Assembly (NCBI RefSeq): GCF_002101965.1
Contig: NZ_LQQA01000032.1
Span: forward strand, 1 to 64,000
Direction of reading: 5' to 3'
Length of the DNA: 64,000 bases
Origin: Mycolicibacterium wolinskyi
Lineage (GTDB): Bacteria; Actinomycetota; Actinomycetes; Mycobacteriales; Mycobacteriaceae
The translations under genes and the position numbers were made by a program. The notes under the pieces were generated by a model. It did no database searches and had not been told where the DNA came from. It was given only the letters and a program-made list of their open reading frames with translations. The number at the start of each line of letters is the position of its first letter. The first letter of the stretch is position 1. This document shows, piece after piece, positions 33,530 through 41,416 of the stretch.

Positions 33530-34210
33530 ATGACCACACCACAGGACATCTTCGAATCTGCATACCGCGGTGAAGCTTCCGAGTTCGCCGGCGTCCGGCC
33601 GCCCTGGAGCATCGGCGAGCCGCAGCCCGAGATCGCCGCGCTCATCGAAGCGGGCAAGTTCCACGGCGACGTGCTCGACGCCGGCTGCGGCGAAGCCGCC
33701 ACCGCGCTGTACCTGGCCGAGCGCGGCTTCACGACGGTCGGGCTCGACCAGTCGCCGACCGCGATCGAACTCGCCCGTGCCGAGGCCGCCAAGCGGGGTT
33801 TGACCAACGCCAGCTTCGACGTCGCCGACATCAGTTCGTTCACCGGATACGACGGCCGCTTCGGCACGATCGTCGACAGCACGCTCTTCCACTCCATGCC
33901 CGTCGAACTCCGCGAGGGCTACCAGCAGTCGATCGTGCGCGCGGCTGCGCCCGGCGCGTCGTACTTCGTCCTCGTATTCGACAAGGCCACCATGGGCGAC
34001 ACCGGGCCGGCCAATCCGGTCAGCGACGACGAACTACGCGACATCGTTGGCAAGTACTGGGTGATCGACGACATCCGCCCGGCCCGCATCCACGCCAACG
34101 TGCCACCGGAATTCGTGAACTTCGGCGATTTCGCGGGTGCCGACATCCGCGACGAGGGCAACGGCCGCAAGTCGGTCGCCGCCTGGTTGCTGCAGGCCCA
34201 CCTCGGTTAG
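33530..34210 (+). CDS. SAM-dependent methyltransferase, Rv0560c-like
   Basis: This 226-residue class I methyltransferase has the SAM motif VLDAGCGEAATALYLAERG, followed by TTVGLDQSPTAIELARAEA and ASFDVADISSF. The N-terminal segment FAGVRPPWSIGEPQPEIAAL resembles Rv0560c, a salicylate-inducible enzyme that methylates quinolones and other aromatic heterocycles in M. tuberculosis. The ATG at 33530 appears leaderless. The adjacent Rv2887-like MarR gene and its operator predict induction by small aromatic compounds. A detoxification or aromatic-methylation role is inferred. Confidence 0.88.
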   Translation: MTTPQDIFESAYRGEASEFAGVRPPWSIGEPQPEIAALIEAGKFHGDVLDAGCGEAATALYLAERGFTTVGLDQSPTAIELARAEAAKRGLTNASFDVADISSFTGYDGRFGTIVDSTLFHSMPVELREGYQQSIVRAAAPGASYFVLVFDKATMGDTGPANPVSDDELRDIVGKYWVIDDIRPARIHANVPPEFVNFGDFAGADIRDEGNGRKSVAAWLLQAHLG

Positions 34211-34337
34211 TCCCGGCCGGCCGGCGACACTCGGCTCCCCCCGGCAACGCGAAAGCCCCGACATAGGGCAGGATGGAGTTGCCGTCCTGGGCAATCGCCG
34301 GGATGGCTCTCTAATGCGAGGAGTGCCGAGGAGAGCG

Positions 34338-35084
34338 ATGGCGGATCCGAATGTCGCCGGCCAGGCAGCACCTATTCGACCGCTCTATTCGCGGGTGCTG
34401 CTGAAACTCGGCGGGGAAATGTTCGGCGGCGGACAGGTCGGGCTCGACCCCGACGTCGTCGCCCTGGTCGCGCGCCAGATCGCCGAAGTCGTCCGCAGCG
34501 GCGCTCAGATCGCGGTTGTCATCGGCGGCGGCAACTTCTTCCGCGGTGCCCAGCTGCAACAGCGCGGCATGGAGCGCACCCGGTCCGATTACATGGGCAT
34601 GCTCGGTACCGTCATGAACAGCCTTGCCCTGCAGGACTTTCTGCAGAAGGAAGGCATCGACACCCGCGTGCAGACGGCCATCACGATGGGTCAGGTCGCC
34701 GAGCCGTACATACCGCTGCGGGCGGTACGCCACCTGGAAAAGGGCCGCGTCGTCATCTTCGGCGCAGGCATGGGTCTGCCGTACTTCTCCACCGACACCA
34801 CGGCTGCCCAGCGTGCCTTGGAGATCGGCGCCGAGGTCGTGCTGATGGCCAAGGCGGTCGACGGCGTGTTCACCGCCGACCCGCGCGAGGACCCCAATGC
34901 CGAGCTGCTGACCGCGATCACCCATCGCGAGGTCATCGATCGCGGACTCAAGGTGGCCGACGCGACGGCGTTCAGTCTCTGCATGGACAACGGCATGCCG
35001 ATCCTGGTGTTCAATCTCCTGACCGACGGCAATATCGCTCGTGCGGTGGCGGGTGAGAAGATCGGAACACTGGTCACCACCTGA
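34338..35084 (+). CDS. pyrH: Uridylate kinase (UMP kinase)
   Basis: This 248-residue amino-acid-kinase-fold protein phosphorylates UMP to UDP. Motifs are SRVLLKLGGEMFGGG (nucleotide site), AVVIGGGNFFRG, RTRSDYMGMLGTVMNSLALQ and AEVVLMAKAVDGVFTADP. The ATG at 34338 is preferred because GAGGAG lies a few bases upstream; an in-frame ATG at 34314 also exists. It heads the conserved pyrH-frr-cdsA-rlmN cluster, with frr starting 14 nt after its stop. Confidence 0.98.
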   Translation: MADPNVAGQAAPIRPLYSRVLLKLGGEMFGGGQVGLDPDVVALVARQIAEVVRSGAQIAVVIGGGNFFRGAQLQQRGMERTRSDYMGMLGTVMNSLALQDFLQKEGIDTRVQTAITMGQVAEPYIPLRAVRHLEKGRVVIFGAGMGLPYFSTDTTAAQRALEIGAEVVLMAKAVDGVFTADPREDPNAELLTAITHREVIDRGLKVADATAFSLCMDNGMPILVFNLLTDGNIARAVAGEKIGTLVTT

Positions 35085-35098
35085 CGGGAGAAAGAACA

Positions 35099-35656
35099 GT
35101 GATCGACGAGACTCTCTTCGACGCCGAGGAGAAGATGGAAAAGGCCGTGACCGTGGCCCGCGACGACTTGGCGTCGATTCGTACCGGCCGGGCCAACCCC
35201 GGCATGTTCTCCCGCATCAACATCGACTACTACGGCGCAATGACGCCGATCACGCAGCTCGCGAGCATCAACGTGCCCGAGGCGCGCATGGTCGTCATCA
35301 AGCCGTACGAGGCTTCTCAGCTGCGGAACATCGAGGACGCGATCCGCAACTCCGACCTCGGCGTCAACCCGACCAACGACGGCAACATCATCCGAGTGGC
35401 CATCCCGCAGTTGACCGAAGAACGTCGTCGCGACCTGGTCAAGCAGGCCAAGTCCAAGGGCGAGGACGCCAAGGTGTCGGTTCGCAACATCCGCCGCAAG
35501 GCGATGGAAGAACTCAGCCGCATCAAGAAGGACGGCGAGGCCGGCGAGGACGAGGTGGGCCGGGCCGAGAAGGAACTCGACAAGTCGACCCACACCTACA
35601 CCAATCAGATCGACGAACTGGTCAAGCACAAAGAAGGCGAGCTGCTGGAGGTCTAG
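35099..35656 (+). CDS. frr: Ribosome recycling factor
   Basis: This 185-residue protein matches RRF: IRTGRANPGMFSRINIDYYG, then ASINVPEARMVVIKPYEASQ, NDGNIIRVAIPQLTEERRR and the long helical end. RRF splits post-termination ribosomes with EF-G. It uses a GTG start behind GGGAGAAAG. Its TAG stop shares a base with the GTG start of cdsA. Confidence 0.99.
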   Translation: MIDETLFDAEEKMEKAVTVARDDLASIRTGRANPGMFSRINIDYYGAMTPITQLASINVPEARMVVIKPYEASQLRNIEDAIRNSDLGVNPTNDGNIIRVAIPQLTEERRRDLVKQAKSKGEDAKVSVRNIRRKAMEELSRIKKDGEAGEDEVGRAEKELDKSTHTYTNQIDELVKHKEGELLEV

Positions 35657-36534
35657 TGACCGATCAGCAAGCAGGATCCGTGGCAAGCACACCGGTCGGA
35701 GAACCGCCGAAGAAGCAGTCCCGCGCCGGTCGCAACCTGCCGGCGGCCATCGCCGTCGGGGTGGCGCTCGGCGGCTCCATCATCGCCATACTGCTGTTCG
35801 CACCGCACGTCTGGGTCGCGGTGGTCGCCGTCGCCATGGCGGTCGCCACGCACGAGGTCGTCCGCCGGTTGCGCGACGGCGGATTTTCCATCCCGGTGGT
35901 GCCGCTGCTGCTCGGCGGCCAAGCCATCGTGTGGCTGACCTGGCCATTCGGGGCGGCAGGCGCGTTGGGCGCCTTCGGCGGCACCGTGGTGCTGTGTCTC
36001 ATCTGGCGGCTGCTGAGCGGCGGATTGTCGGCCGCCCCGGCGAACTACCTGCGCGATGTCTCGGTCACGGTGTTCCTCGCGGCGTGGATACCGCTGTTCG
36101 GCGCGTTCGGCGCACTGCTGATCTACCCCGACGACGGTGCCGGCCGCGTGTTCTGTCTCATGCTCGGCGTGGTGGCCTCCGACGTCGGCGGCTACACGGC
36201 CGGGGTGCTGTTCGGCAAGCATCCGATGGTGCCCGCGATCAGCCCCAAGAAATCGTGGGAAGGGCTGTGCGGCTCGCTCGTGCTCGGCATCGTCGTGTCG
36301 GTTCTGGCCGTGCAGTTCCTGCTCGACAAACCGGCGTGGGTCGGCATCCCGCTCGGGATCATGCTGGTGATCACCGGAACCCTCGGCGATCTGGTCGAAT
36401 CCCAGGTCAAGCGCGATCTCGGGATCAAAGACATGGGCACGCTGCTACCCGGTCACGGCGGCATCATGGACCGCATCGACTCGGTGCTGCCCTCGGCCGT
36501 CGCCACGTGGATCGTGCTGTCGCTGCTGGCATGA
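35656..36534 (+). CDS. cdsA: Phosphatidate cytidylyltransferase (CDP-diacylglycerol synthase)
   Basis: This 292-residue integral membrane enzyme has about eight helices after a hydrophilic N-terminus of about 35 residues. The C-terminal family signature is spread over SPKKSWEGLCGS and GDLVESQVKRDLGIKDMG to HGGIMDRIDS. It makes CDP-diacylglycerol from phosphatidate and CTP, the precursor of phosphatidylinositol and cardiolipin. The GTG start overlaps the frr stop (TAGTG), consistent with translational coupling within the pyrH operon. Confidence 0.97.
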   Translation: MTDQQAGSVASTPVGEPPKKQSRAGRNLPAAIAVGVALGGSIIAILLFAPHVWVAVVAVAMAVATHEVVRRLRDGGFSIPVVPLLLGGQAIVWLTWPFGAAGALGAFGGTVVLCLIWRLLSGGLSAAPANYLRDVSVTVFLAAWIPLFGAFGALLIYPDDGAGRVFCLMLGVVASDVGGYTAGVLFGKHPMVPAISPKKSWEGLCGSLVLGIVVSVLAVQFLLDKPAWVGIPLGIMLVITGTLGDLVESQVKRDLGIKDMGTLLPGHGGIMDRIDSVLPSAVATWIVLSLLA

Positions 36535-36573
36535 GCGAGCACCGCGCGCCGGGTGAGATACTGGTGTTTCATC

Positions 36574-37671
36574 ATGCCCGGATCCCTGCCTTTGATCTTC
36601 GATGCCCCGCGCCGCGCCATGCCGCCGCGGCACCTTGCCGACCTCGACGAAGCCGGGCGCGCGGCAGCGGTCACTGAGCTCGGGCTACCGGCGTTTCGGG
36701 CCAAGCAGCTCGCCAATCAGTACTACGGCAGGCTGATAGCCGACCCACAGCAGATGACCGACCTGCCCGCCGCGGTGCGCGACCAGGTGGCCGAAGCGCT
36801 GTTTCCGTCGCTGATCTCGCCGGCCCGCGAAATCCAGTGCGATGCCGGTGAGACGCGCAAGACGCTGTGGCGTGCGGTTGACGGGACGACGTTCGAATCC
36901 GTGCTCATGCGGTACCCGCAGCGCAACACGGTGTGCATCTCGTCCCAGGCCGGCTGCGGCATGGCCTGCCCGTTCTGCGCGACGGGCCAGGGCGGGCTCA
37001 AGCGCAACCTGTCGACCGCCGAGATCCTCGAACAGGTCCGCGCCGCGTCGGCCGCGATGCGCAACGAACACGACGGCCGCCTGTCGAATATCGTCTTCAT
37101 GGGCATGGGCGAGCCGCTGGCCAACTACAACCGCGTGCTCGCCGCCGTCCGCAGAATCACCGCACCGTCGCCCAACGGCTTCGGGATCAGCGCCCGGTCG
37201 GTGACGGTGTCGACCGTCGGTCTGGCGCCCGCCATCCGCAAGCTGGCCGACGAGCGCCTCGGCGTCACCCTCGCGGTGTCACTGCACACGCCCGACGACG
37301 AGCTGCGCGACACCCTCGTCCCGGTCAACAACAGATGGCCGGTCCACGAAGTCCTCGATGCCGCCCGGTATTACGCCGACGTCACCGGTCGCCGCGTGTC
37401 CGTCGAGTACGCGTTGATCCGCGATGTCAACGACCAGCCTTGGCGCGCAGACCTTCTCGGCAAGAAGCTGCACGCCGCACTGGGGCCGCTCGTACACGTC
37501 AACCTCATCCCGCTGAACCCGACACCGGGCAGCGAATGGGATGCGAGCCCCAAGCCCGTCGAGCGCGAGTTCGTCAAGCGGGTACGCGAGCGGGGCGTGT
37601 CGTGCACGGTGCGCGATACCCGTGGCCGCGAGATCGCCGCGGCCTGCGGTCAATTGGCAGCCGAGGGCTGA
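36574..37671 (+). CDS. rlmN: 23S rRNA (adenine2503-C2)/tRNA methyltransferase
   Basis: This 365-residue radical-SAM enzyme methylates A2503 of 23S rRNA and A37 of some tRNAs. It has the iron-sulfur motif CGMACPFCATG, the preceding VCISSQAG, the GMGEPLANYNRVL region, and the catalytic cysteine near the C-terminus in GVSCTVRDTRGREI. The ATG at 36574 gives the usual mycobacterial start (MPGSLPLIFD). It follows cdsA by 39 nt, as in M. tuberculosis. Confidence 0.96.
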   Translation: MPGSLPLIFDAPRRAMPPRHLADLDEAGRAAAVTELGLPAFRAKQLANQYYGRLIADPQQMTDLPAAVRDQVAEALFPSLISPAREIQCDAGETRKTLWRAVDGTTFESVLMRYPQRNTVCISSQAGCGMACPFCATGQGGLKRNLSTAEILEQVRAASAAMRNEHDGRLSNIVFMGMGEPLANYNRVLAAVRRITAPSPNGFGISARSVTVSTVGLAPAIRKLADERLGVTLAVSLHTPDDELRDTLVPVNNRWPVHEVLDAARYYADVTGRRVSVEYALIRDVNDQPWRADLLGKKLHAALGPLVHVNLIPLNPTPGSEWDASPKPVEREFVKRVRERGVSCTVRDTRGREIAAACGQLAAEG

Positions 37672-37733
37672 GGCTTCACACCGCTTGTCGGTCTTCGTTC
37701 GTATCGTTGTGCGCAACGTGCGGAGGGGGAGCG

Positions 37734-38732
37734 ATGGTTCGGCGAAGGGCCAATCTCGGTGTCGAGCGTGCGGGGGTGAACGCCGTTGTCGCCCTGCTCG
37801 AGGCGGCAGGGCACATTGTTCATCAAGTGGACGGCACAAAGGACCACGGCCTGGATCTGTACGTCCAATTGGTAGGGGACGGCCGTCCGACCGGGGCCCA
37901 CATCGCCGTTCAAGTGAAGTCGGGGAGTACGTATCGCAGATCGTTCGGGTACGCGATCCCGGTCGGAAAGCACGCCGAGATCTGGCGAACCACCAACGTT
38001 CCCGTCATCGGTGTCGTCTACGACCCCGAGATGCGGATGCTGTACTGGTGCAACGTCACCGGGCACCTCCAGGAGACGCCGGACTCGCGGGCGGTGCCGG
38101 TGGGCGAGGATCAGGTGCTGACGCGGCAGAACGTCGCCGCGATGATCGCCGAAGTCCGTGGCTTCATCCATCCGGTCGACCCCACCCGGCGGGTGATCGC
38201 GCGGTTGGTGAGGGCACGCCACGGCCCCGGTGAGCCGTCGGTTGTCGGAGGAATGCCCAACAAGGCGTTCTCGTTCATCGCGAAATGGGTGGAGCGCAAT
38301 CACGGTTCGGTCGGTAAGGCGGCCATATTCGCCGCACTGGCAGCCATCGTGATGAGCGGTGCGCTCACCCTCGCGTTGGTCCACCTTTTCGCGGTCCGGC
38401 ATGTGTCGATCACGAACACCTGGACGTGGACTGCGGTCGTGGCCGCGTTCGCGACATTGGCTTTGGGGGCAGCATATTTCGAGCAGATCGCCGGGCGGTC
38501 GGCCGTGCTGCTGCGTTGTCTGGGCGGCGTGCCGCTCATGGTTTACTGCGTGCTGTCCCAGGTGGAGTTGTCGCCGAGGGCGGCCCGGGTGATCTCGACG
38601 TTGGGTGCCGAGCTCGCCGGCAAGGGCATGCTGATCTTGGCGCTGTTCTTCGTGATTCGAGAGTTGGATCGGCGCCGCCGGATGCGCGCGGCCTATGGTG
38701 CCCCGACGGCTGAGCACCGCGGCGCTCGATGA
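37734..38732 (+). CDS. DUF4365-type nuclease-like protein with membrane segments
   Basis: This 332-residue protein has an N-terminal DUF4365-like domain (residues 5-150) with a restriction-nuclease core: ERAGVNAVVALLEAAGHIVH, then the acidic residue in DHGLDLYVQL and the (E/Q)xK element AVQVKSGSTY. A linker then leads to about four hydrophobic helices in residues 185-310. The PD-(D/E)XK-like triad E-D-QVK appears intact. GGAGGGGGAGCG precedes the ATG. Fusion of this domain to a membrane tail is unusual and resembles toxic or defence effectors that act at the membrane, but no partner defence genes are visible. The stop is 2 nt from the convergent SnoaL-like gene. Confidence 0.72.
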   Translation: MVRRRANLGVERAGVNAVVALLEAAGHIVHQVDGTKDHGLDLYVQLVGDGRPTGAHIAVQVKSGSTYRRSFGYAIPVGKHAEIWRTTNVPVIGVVYDPEMRMLYWCNVTGHLQETPDSRAVPVGEDQVLTRQNVAAMIAEVRGFIHPVDPTRRVIARLVRARHGPGEPSVVGGMPNKAFSFIAKWVERNHGSVGKAAIFAALAAIVMSGALTLALVHLFAVRHVSITNTWTWTAVVAAFATLALGAAYFEQIAGRSAVLLRCLGGVPLMVYCVLSQVELSPRAARVISTLGAELAGKGMLILALFFVIRELDRRRRMRAAYGAPTAEHRGAR

Positions 38733-38733
38733 G

Positions 38734-39159
38734 CTAGGCCCGCGCCGGCGCGTTGGTGAACCACAGGTTCTCTTCGCGGAGACTGCGGCTGCGCCAGCCG
38801 TCGGCGGTGCGCACCAGTTCGTGGTGGTAGTAGCCGCCGCATGCACTCATCTCTGACATGCCCGGCAACTGCATGGGGTTGTAGAACATCGCCCGCACGG
38901 TCGCGGTGTCGCCGTCGATCTGCGTGTCGATGTTGGTGATGTAGTGCATCGTCCACGGGATCGCCGCGAAACCGGCGGCCAGCCAGTCGGCCACCTCGTC
39001 GCGGCTGCCTGCGATGGCACCCGCCGAGGTGTAGTCGATGTGGGCGTCCTCGGTGAACACGGACCGGTAGGTGTCCCAGTCTTTTGAGTCGACCCCGCGG
39101 GCGTAGCGGGTCAGCAGGGCCGAGATCGCCAACTCGTCGGCAAGCCGCTGCGCGTCCAC
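38734..39159 (-). CDS. SnoaL-like / NTF2-fold protein (ring-modifying type)
   Basis: This 141-residue protein has the SnoaL_4-like arrangement: LADELAISALLTRYARGVDSK, then WDTYRSVFTEDAHIDYTSAG, and HHELVRTADGWRSRSLREEN. The Asp/His pattern near residues 25-45 resembles scytalone dehydratase and steroid isomerase-type family members. It begins with GTG at 39159, overlapping the ALDH stop. It is the second gene of a unit starting at the shared motif 40654-40679. It may dehydrate or isomerise an intermediate of the oxidation pathway encoded around it. Confidence 0.78.
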   Translation of the reverse strand: MDAQRLADELAISALLTRYARGVDSKDWDTYRSVFTEDAHIDYTSAGAIAGSRDEVADWLAAGFAAIPWTMHYITNIDTQIDGDTATVRAMFYNPMQLPGMSEMSACGGYYHHELVRTADGWRSRSLREENLWFTNAPARA

Positions 39160-40643
39160 TAGTCGGGCATCCCGATGGTCTTGGACTCGAAGTACTCCTT
39201 GAACCCTTCCTCGCCGTTGCGCCTGCCGAGGCCGCTCTGCTTGGTGCCGCCGAACGGGCTGTTGATCCCGAAATGGCTGCGGCTGTTGATCGTGACGTTT
39301 CCGGTGCGGATCCGTCGCGCGATCGCGAACGCCCGGTCGAGGTCGGTGGAGGAGACCTCGCCGGACAGGCCGTAGATCGAGTTGTTGGCGATGGCAACGG
39401 CGTCGTCGTCGGTGTCGTACGGAGTCACCGTCAGCACCGGACCGAAAATCTCCTCCTGCGCGACGCGAGCGTCGGGATCGACGTCGGCCAACAGGGTGGG
39501 CGCGACGTAATAGCCGGTGGGCAGGCTCTCGGGCACCCCGCCGCCGGTGACGAGCCGGGCCCCCGAGTCGATACCGGATGCGATGAGCCCCAGCACTTTC
39601 TCCCGCTGCGTTGCGCTGATCTGCGGCCCCTGCATGATGCCGGGCGTCCACGGGTCGCCGACCGGGAAGTTCTCCATGGCGCCCTTGAGAATCTCGATGC
39701 CTTCGTCGTAGCGGCTGCGGGGGAGCAGGATACGGCTGGGCAGGATGCAGGACTGCCCGCTCATCACGCAGGCCATCATCGCCGCGATCGGCAGCGCGGA
39801 GGTGAAATCGGCGTCGTCGAGCACGATGTGGGCGGACTTGCCGCCGAGCTCCAGCAGCGTCTTCTTGACCGTCGGCGCACCGGCGGCCAGGATCGCGCGC
39901 CCGGTCGCGGTGGACCCGGTGAACGTGATCATGTCGACCCGCGGATCGGCGGACAGCGCGGCACCGACCTCGTTGGCGTTCGAGACCACGACGTTGAACA
40001 CACCCGCCGGGATGTCGGTGTGCTCGGCGACGATGCGCCCCAGCTCGGTACCCGACCACGGCGTCAGCTGGGCCGGCTTGAGCACGACGGTGTTGCCTGC
40101 CATCAACGCGGGAACGGTCTCGGCGATGTTGAGGTAGAACGGCACGTTCCACGGTGTGATGGCACCGACCACGCCGACCGGCTCATAGGCGATCTTGCGC
40201 CGTGCCGGTCCCAGCTGAGTCTGGTGCACTCCGGTGTCGACGACGTACTCGAAGTTCTTGCCATGCTCGGCCCAGTGCTTGACCTCGCCGATCGGATCCT
40301 CGATCTGGCTGCCGGTCACCGTGACGGGACAGCCGACCTCGGTCACCAGGATCCGGCGCAGCCGTTCCTTGTCGGCTTCCAGGGCCTCGTGCAGCTGCAT
40401 CAGGCAGTGGTGGCGGAAGTCGATGTCACGGCTCCAGTCGGTTTCGTCGAACGCCCGCCGCGCGGCGCCGACGGCCTTCTCGACATCGGCCACCGTACCG
40501 TCGGTGGCCTGGCCGGCAACCTCTTCGGTGGCCGGGTGGATCACGTCGAATTTCGCACCGCTGCCGGTGTATTGGAGTTCACCGTCGATGAGCATGCGTT
40601 CGTCGCCGGCCAGCACGCCGCTGTCGCTCTGCACCTGGGTCAT
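39159..40643 (-). CDS. Aldehyde dehydrogenase family protein
   Basis: This 494-residue NAD(P)-dependent enzyme has ITPWNVPFYLNIAETVPALM, the catalytic Glu in KTLLELGGKSAHIVL, the nucleophile Cys in VMSGQSCILPSR, and EEIFGPVLTVTPYD. It oxidises an aldehyde to the acid. The ATG at 40643 lies 10 nt from the TGTAAA half of the element at 40654-40679, so the message may be leaderless. It is co-transcribed with the SnoaL-like gene downstream. The preceding catabolic enzymes in the region (P450s, alcohol dehydrogenases) could supply the aldehyde. Confidence 0.93.
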   Translation of the reverse strand: MTQVQSDSGVLAGDERMLIDGELQYTGSGAKFDVIHPATEEVAGQATDGTVADVEKAVGAARRAFDETDWSRDIDFRHHCLMQLHEALEADKERLRRILVTEVGCPVTVTGSQIEDPIGEVKHWAEHGKNFEYVVDTGVHQTQLGPARRKIAYEPVGVVGAITPWNVPFYLNIAETVPALMAGNTVVLKPAQLTPWSGTELGRIVAEHTDIPAGVFNVVVSNANEVGAALSADPRVDMITFTGSTATGRAILAAGAPTVKKTLLELGGKSAHIVLDDADFTSALPIAAMMACVMSGQSCILPSRILLPRSRYDEGIEILKGAMENFPVGDPWTPGIMQGPQISATQREKVLGLIASGIDSGARLVTGGGVPESLPTGYYVAPTLLADVDPDARVAQEEIFGPVLTVTPYDTDDDAVAIANNSIYGLSGEVSSTDLDRAFAIARRIRTGNVTINSRSHFGINSPFGGTKQSGLGRRNGEEGFKEYFESKTIGMPD

Positions 40644-40653
40644 GGCGACTAGC

Positions 40654-40679
40654 TTTACAAAATTGCGCGCCAGTGTCAT
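40654..40679 (-). promoter_or_regulatory. Shared TTTACA-N14-TGTCAT element (ALDH promoter)
   Basis: TTTACA (40654-40659) and TGTCAT (40674-40679) are separated by exactly 14 nt. The same element with the same spacing occurs at 42564, 46524, 49625 and 59294, each time with the TGTAAA side facing a minus-strand gene. Read on the minus strand it is ATGACA-N14-TGTAAA, 10 nt before the ALDH ATG. It may be an operator for the paralogous TetR proteins or a leaderless promoter class. Confidence 0.72.
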
Positions 40680-40737
40680 CCCCTTGGCGGAACTTGTTGA
40701 GCAGTCGCTCAATGCCGCCCAAGCGCGGTCCTTGGCC

Positions 40738-40795
40738 GCCAATGTCACGCCAGTGTGACTGTCGGCGCCGACTGCCACTCCTGCGTGACAATGGC
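40738..40795. promoter_or_regulatory. 58-bp nested palindrome before the ALDH unit
   Basis: The outer arms GCCAATGTCACGC (40738-40750) and GCGTGACAATGGC (40783-40795) match at 12 of 13 positions, and the centre GTCGGCGCCGAC (40761-40772) is a perfect palindrome on the same axis. The arms contain TGTCACGC, the same half-site as in the five shared elements. It lies between the TetR stop (40821) and the ALDH start, so it may be a terminator, an operator, or both. Confidence 0.65.
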
Positions 40796-40820
40796 GGGCT
40801 GCCGGGAGCGGTGGCGTGGA

Positions 40821-41372
40821 TCAGTCGGGCTGTTTGATACCGACGGCGTGGCGCAATTGGGCCAGGAATTGGTCGCCGTCGTCGCTGCGCACGATGTAGT
40901 GCGATACCGCGACGCGGATGGCGGTGGCGGCCTTGACCGCGGCGTTGGGTCCCGACAGCAGTTTGAGCAGCCGGGCCCGCATGATGGGGATGACGTGGGT
41001 CAACTGGGCGATCACGACCTCGGGTTCGATGTCGACCAATCGGACGCCCGAATAGGACTGTTGGTACTGCACGATGAACCGCAGTGCGGCGTCGAGCTTT
41101 TCGGTGCCCCGCAAACCGACGGTCGCGCGGCCGATGCCGTTGTCGAACATCTCGCGCTCATAGCGTCCGAATGCGTCGAGCAGTTCCTGCTTGTCGGCGA
41201 ACCAGCGGTACAGCGTCGGCCGCGACACCCCGGCCTGCAGCGCGACCTCGGACAGGCTCAGCTTGGTCTGACCGCTGCGCGCGAGTACCTCGGCCGTCGC
41301 CACCAGGATCCGGTGGCGCGTCGAGGTGTCTTCGTTGGGCACATCCCGCTGCGCGGGCAAAGGTTCATTCAC
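40821..41372 (-). CDS. TetR family transcriptional regulator (paralogue A)
   Basis: This 183-residue regulator has the TetR DNA-binding domain RHRILVATAEVLARSGQTKL, then LSEVALQAGVSRPTLYRWFADKQELL. The C-terminal ligand domain includes LVDIEPEVVIAQLTHVIPIM and AIRVAVSHYIVRSDDGDQFL. It is closely related to the TetR protein at 45963: the recognition helix VSRPTLYRWF is identical and the ligand domains align throughout. The GTG at 41372 follows GAGG by 7 nt; a TTG at 41378 is the alternative. It lies between the APH-like gene and the ALDH unit. Confidence 0.93.
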   Translation of the reverse strand: MNEPLPAQRDVPNEDTSTRHRILVATAEVLARSGQTKLSLSEVALQAGVSRPTLYRWFADKQELLDAFGRYEREMFDNGIGRATVGLRGTEKLDAALRFIVQYQQSYSGVRLVDIEPEVVIAQLTHVIPIMRARLLKLLSGPNAAVKAATAIRVAVSHYIVRSDDGDQFLAQLRHAVGIKQPD

Positions 41373-41416
41373 GTCCAAGCCTCAATGGTTGTGGTTCCCC
41401 CAAAATGGTAGGGCCA

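Noticed and set aside
37734..38732. The DUF4365-like gene as part of a multi-gene defence island
   Set aside because: Its neighbours are rlmN and a SnoaL-like catabolic gene; no helicase, methylase, reverse transcriptase or toxin partner is present.
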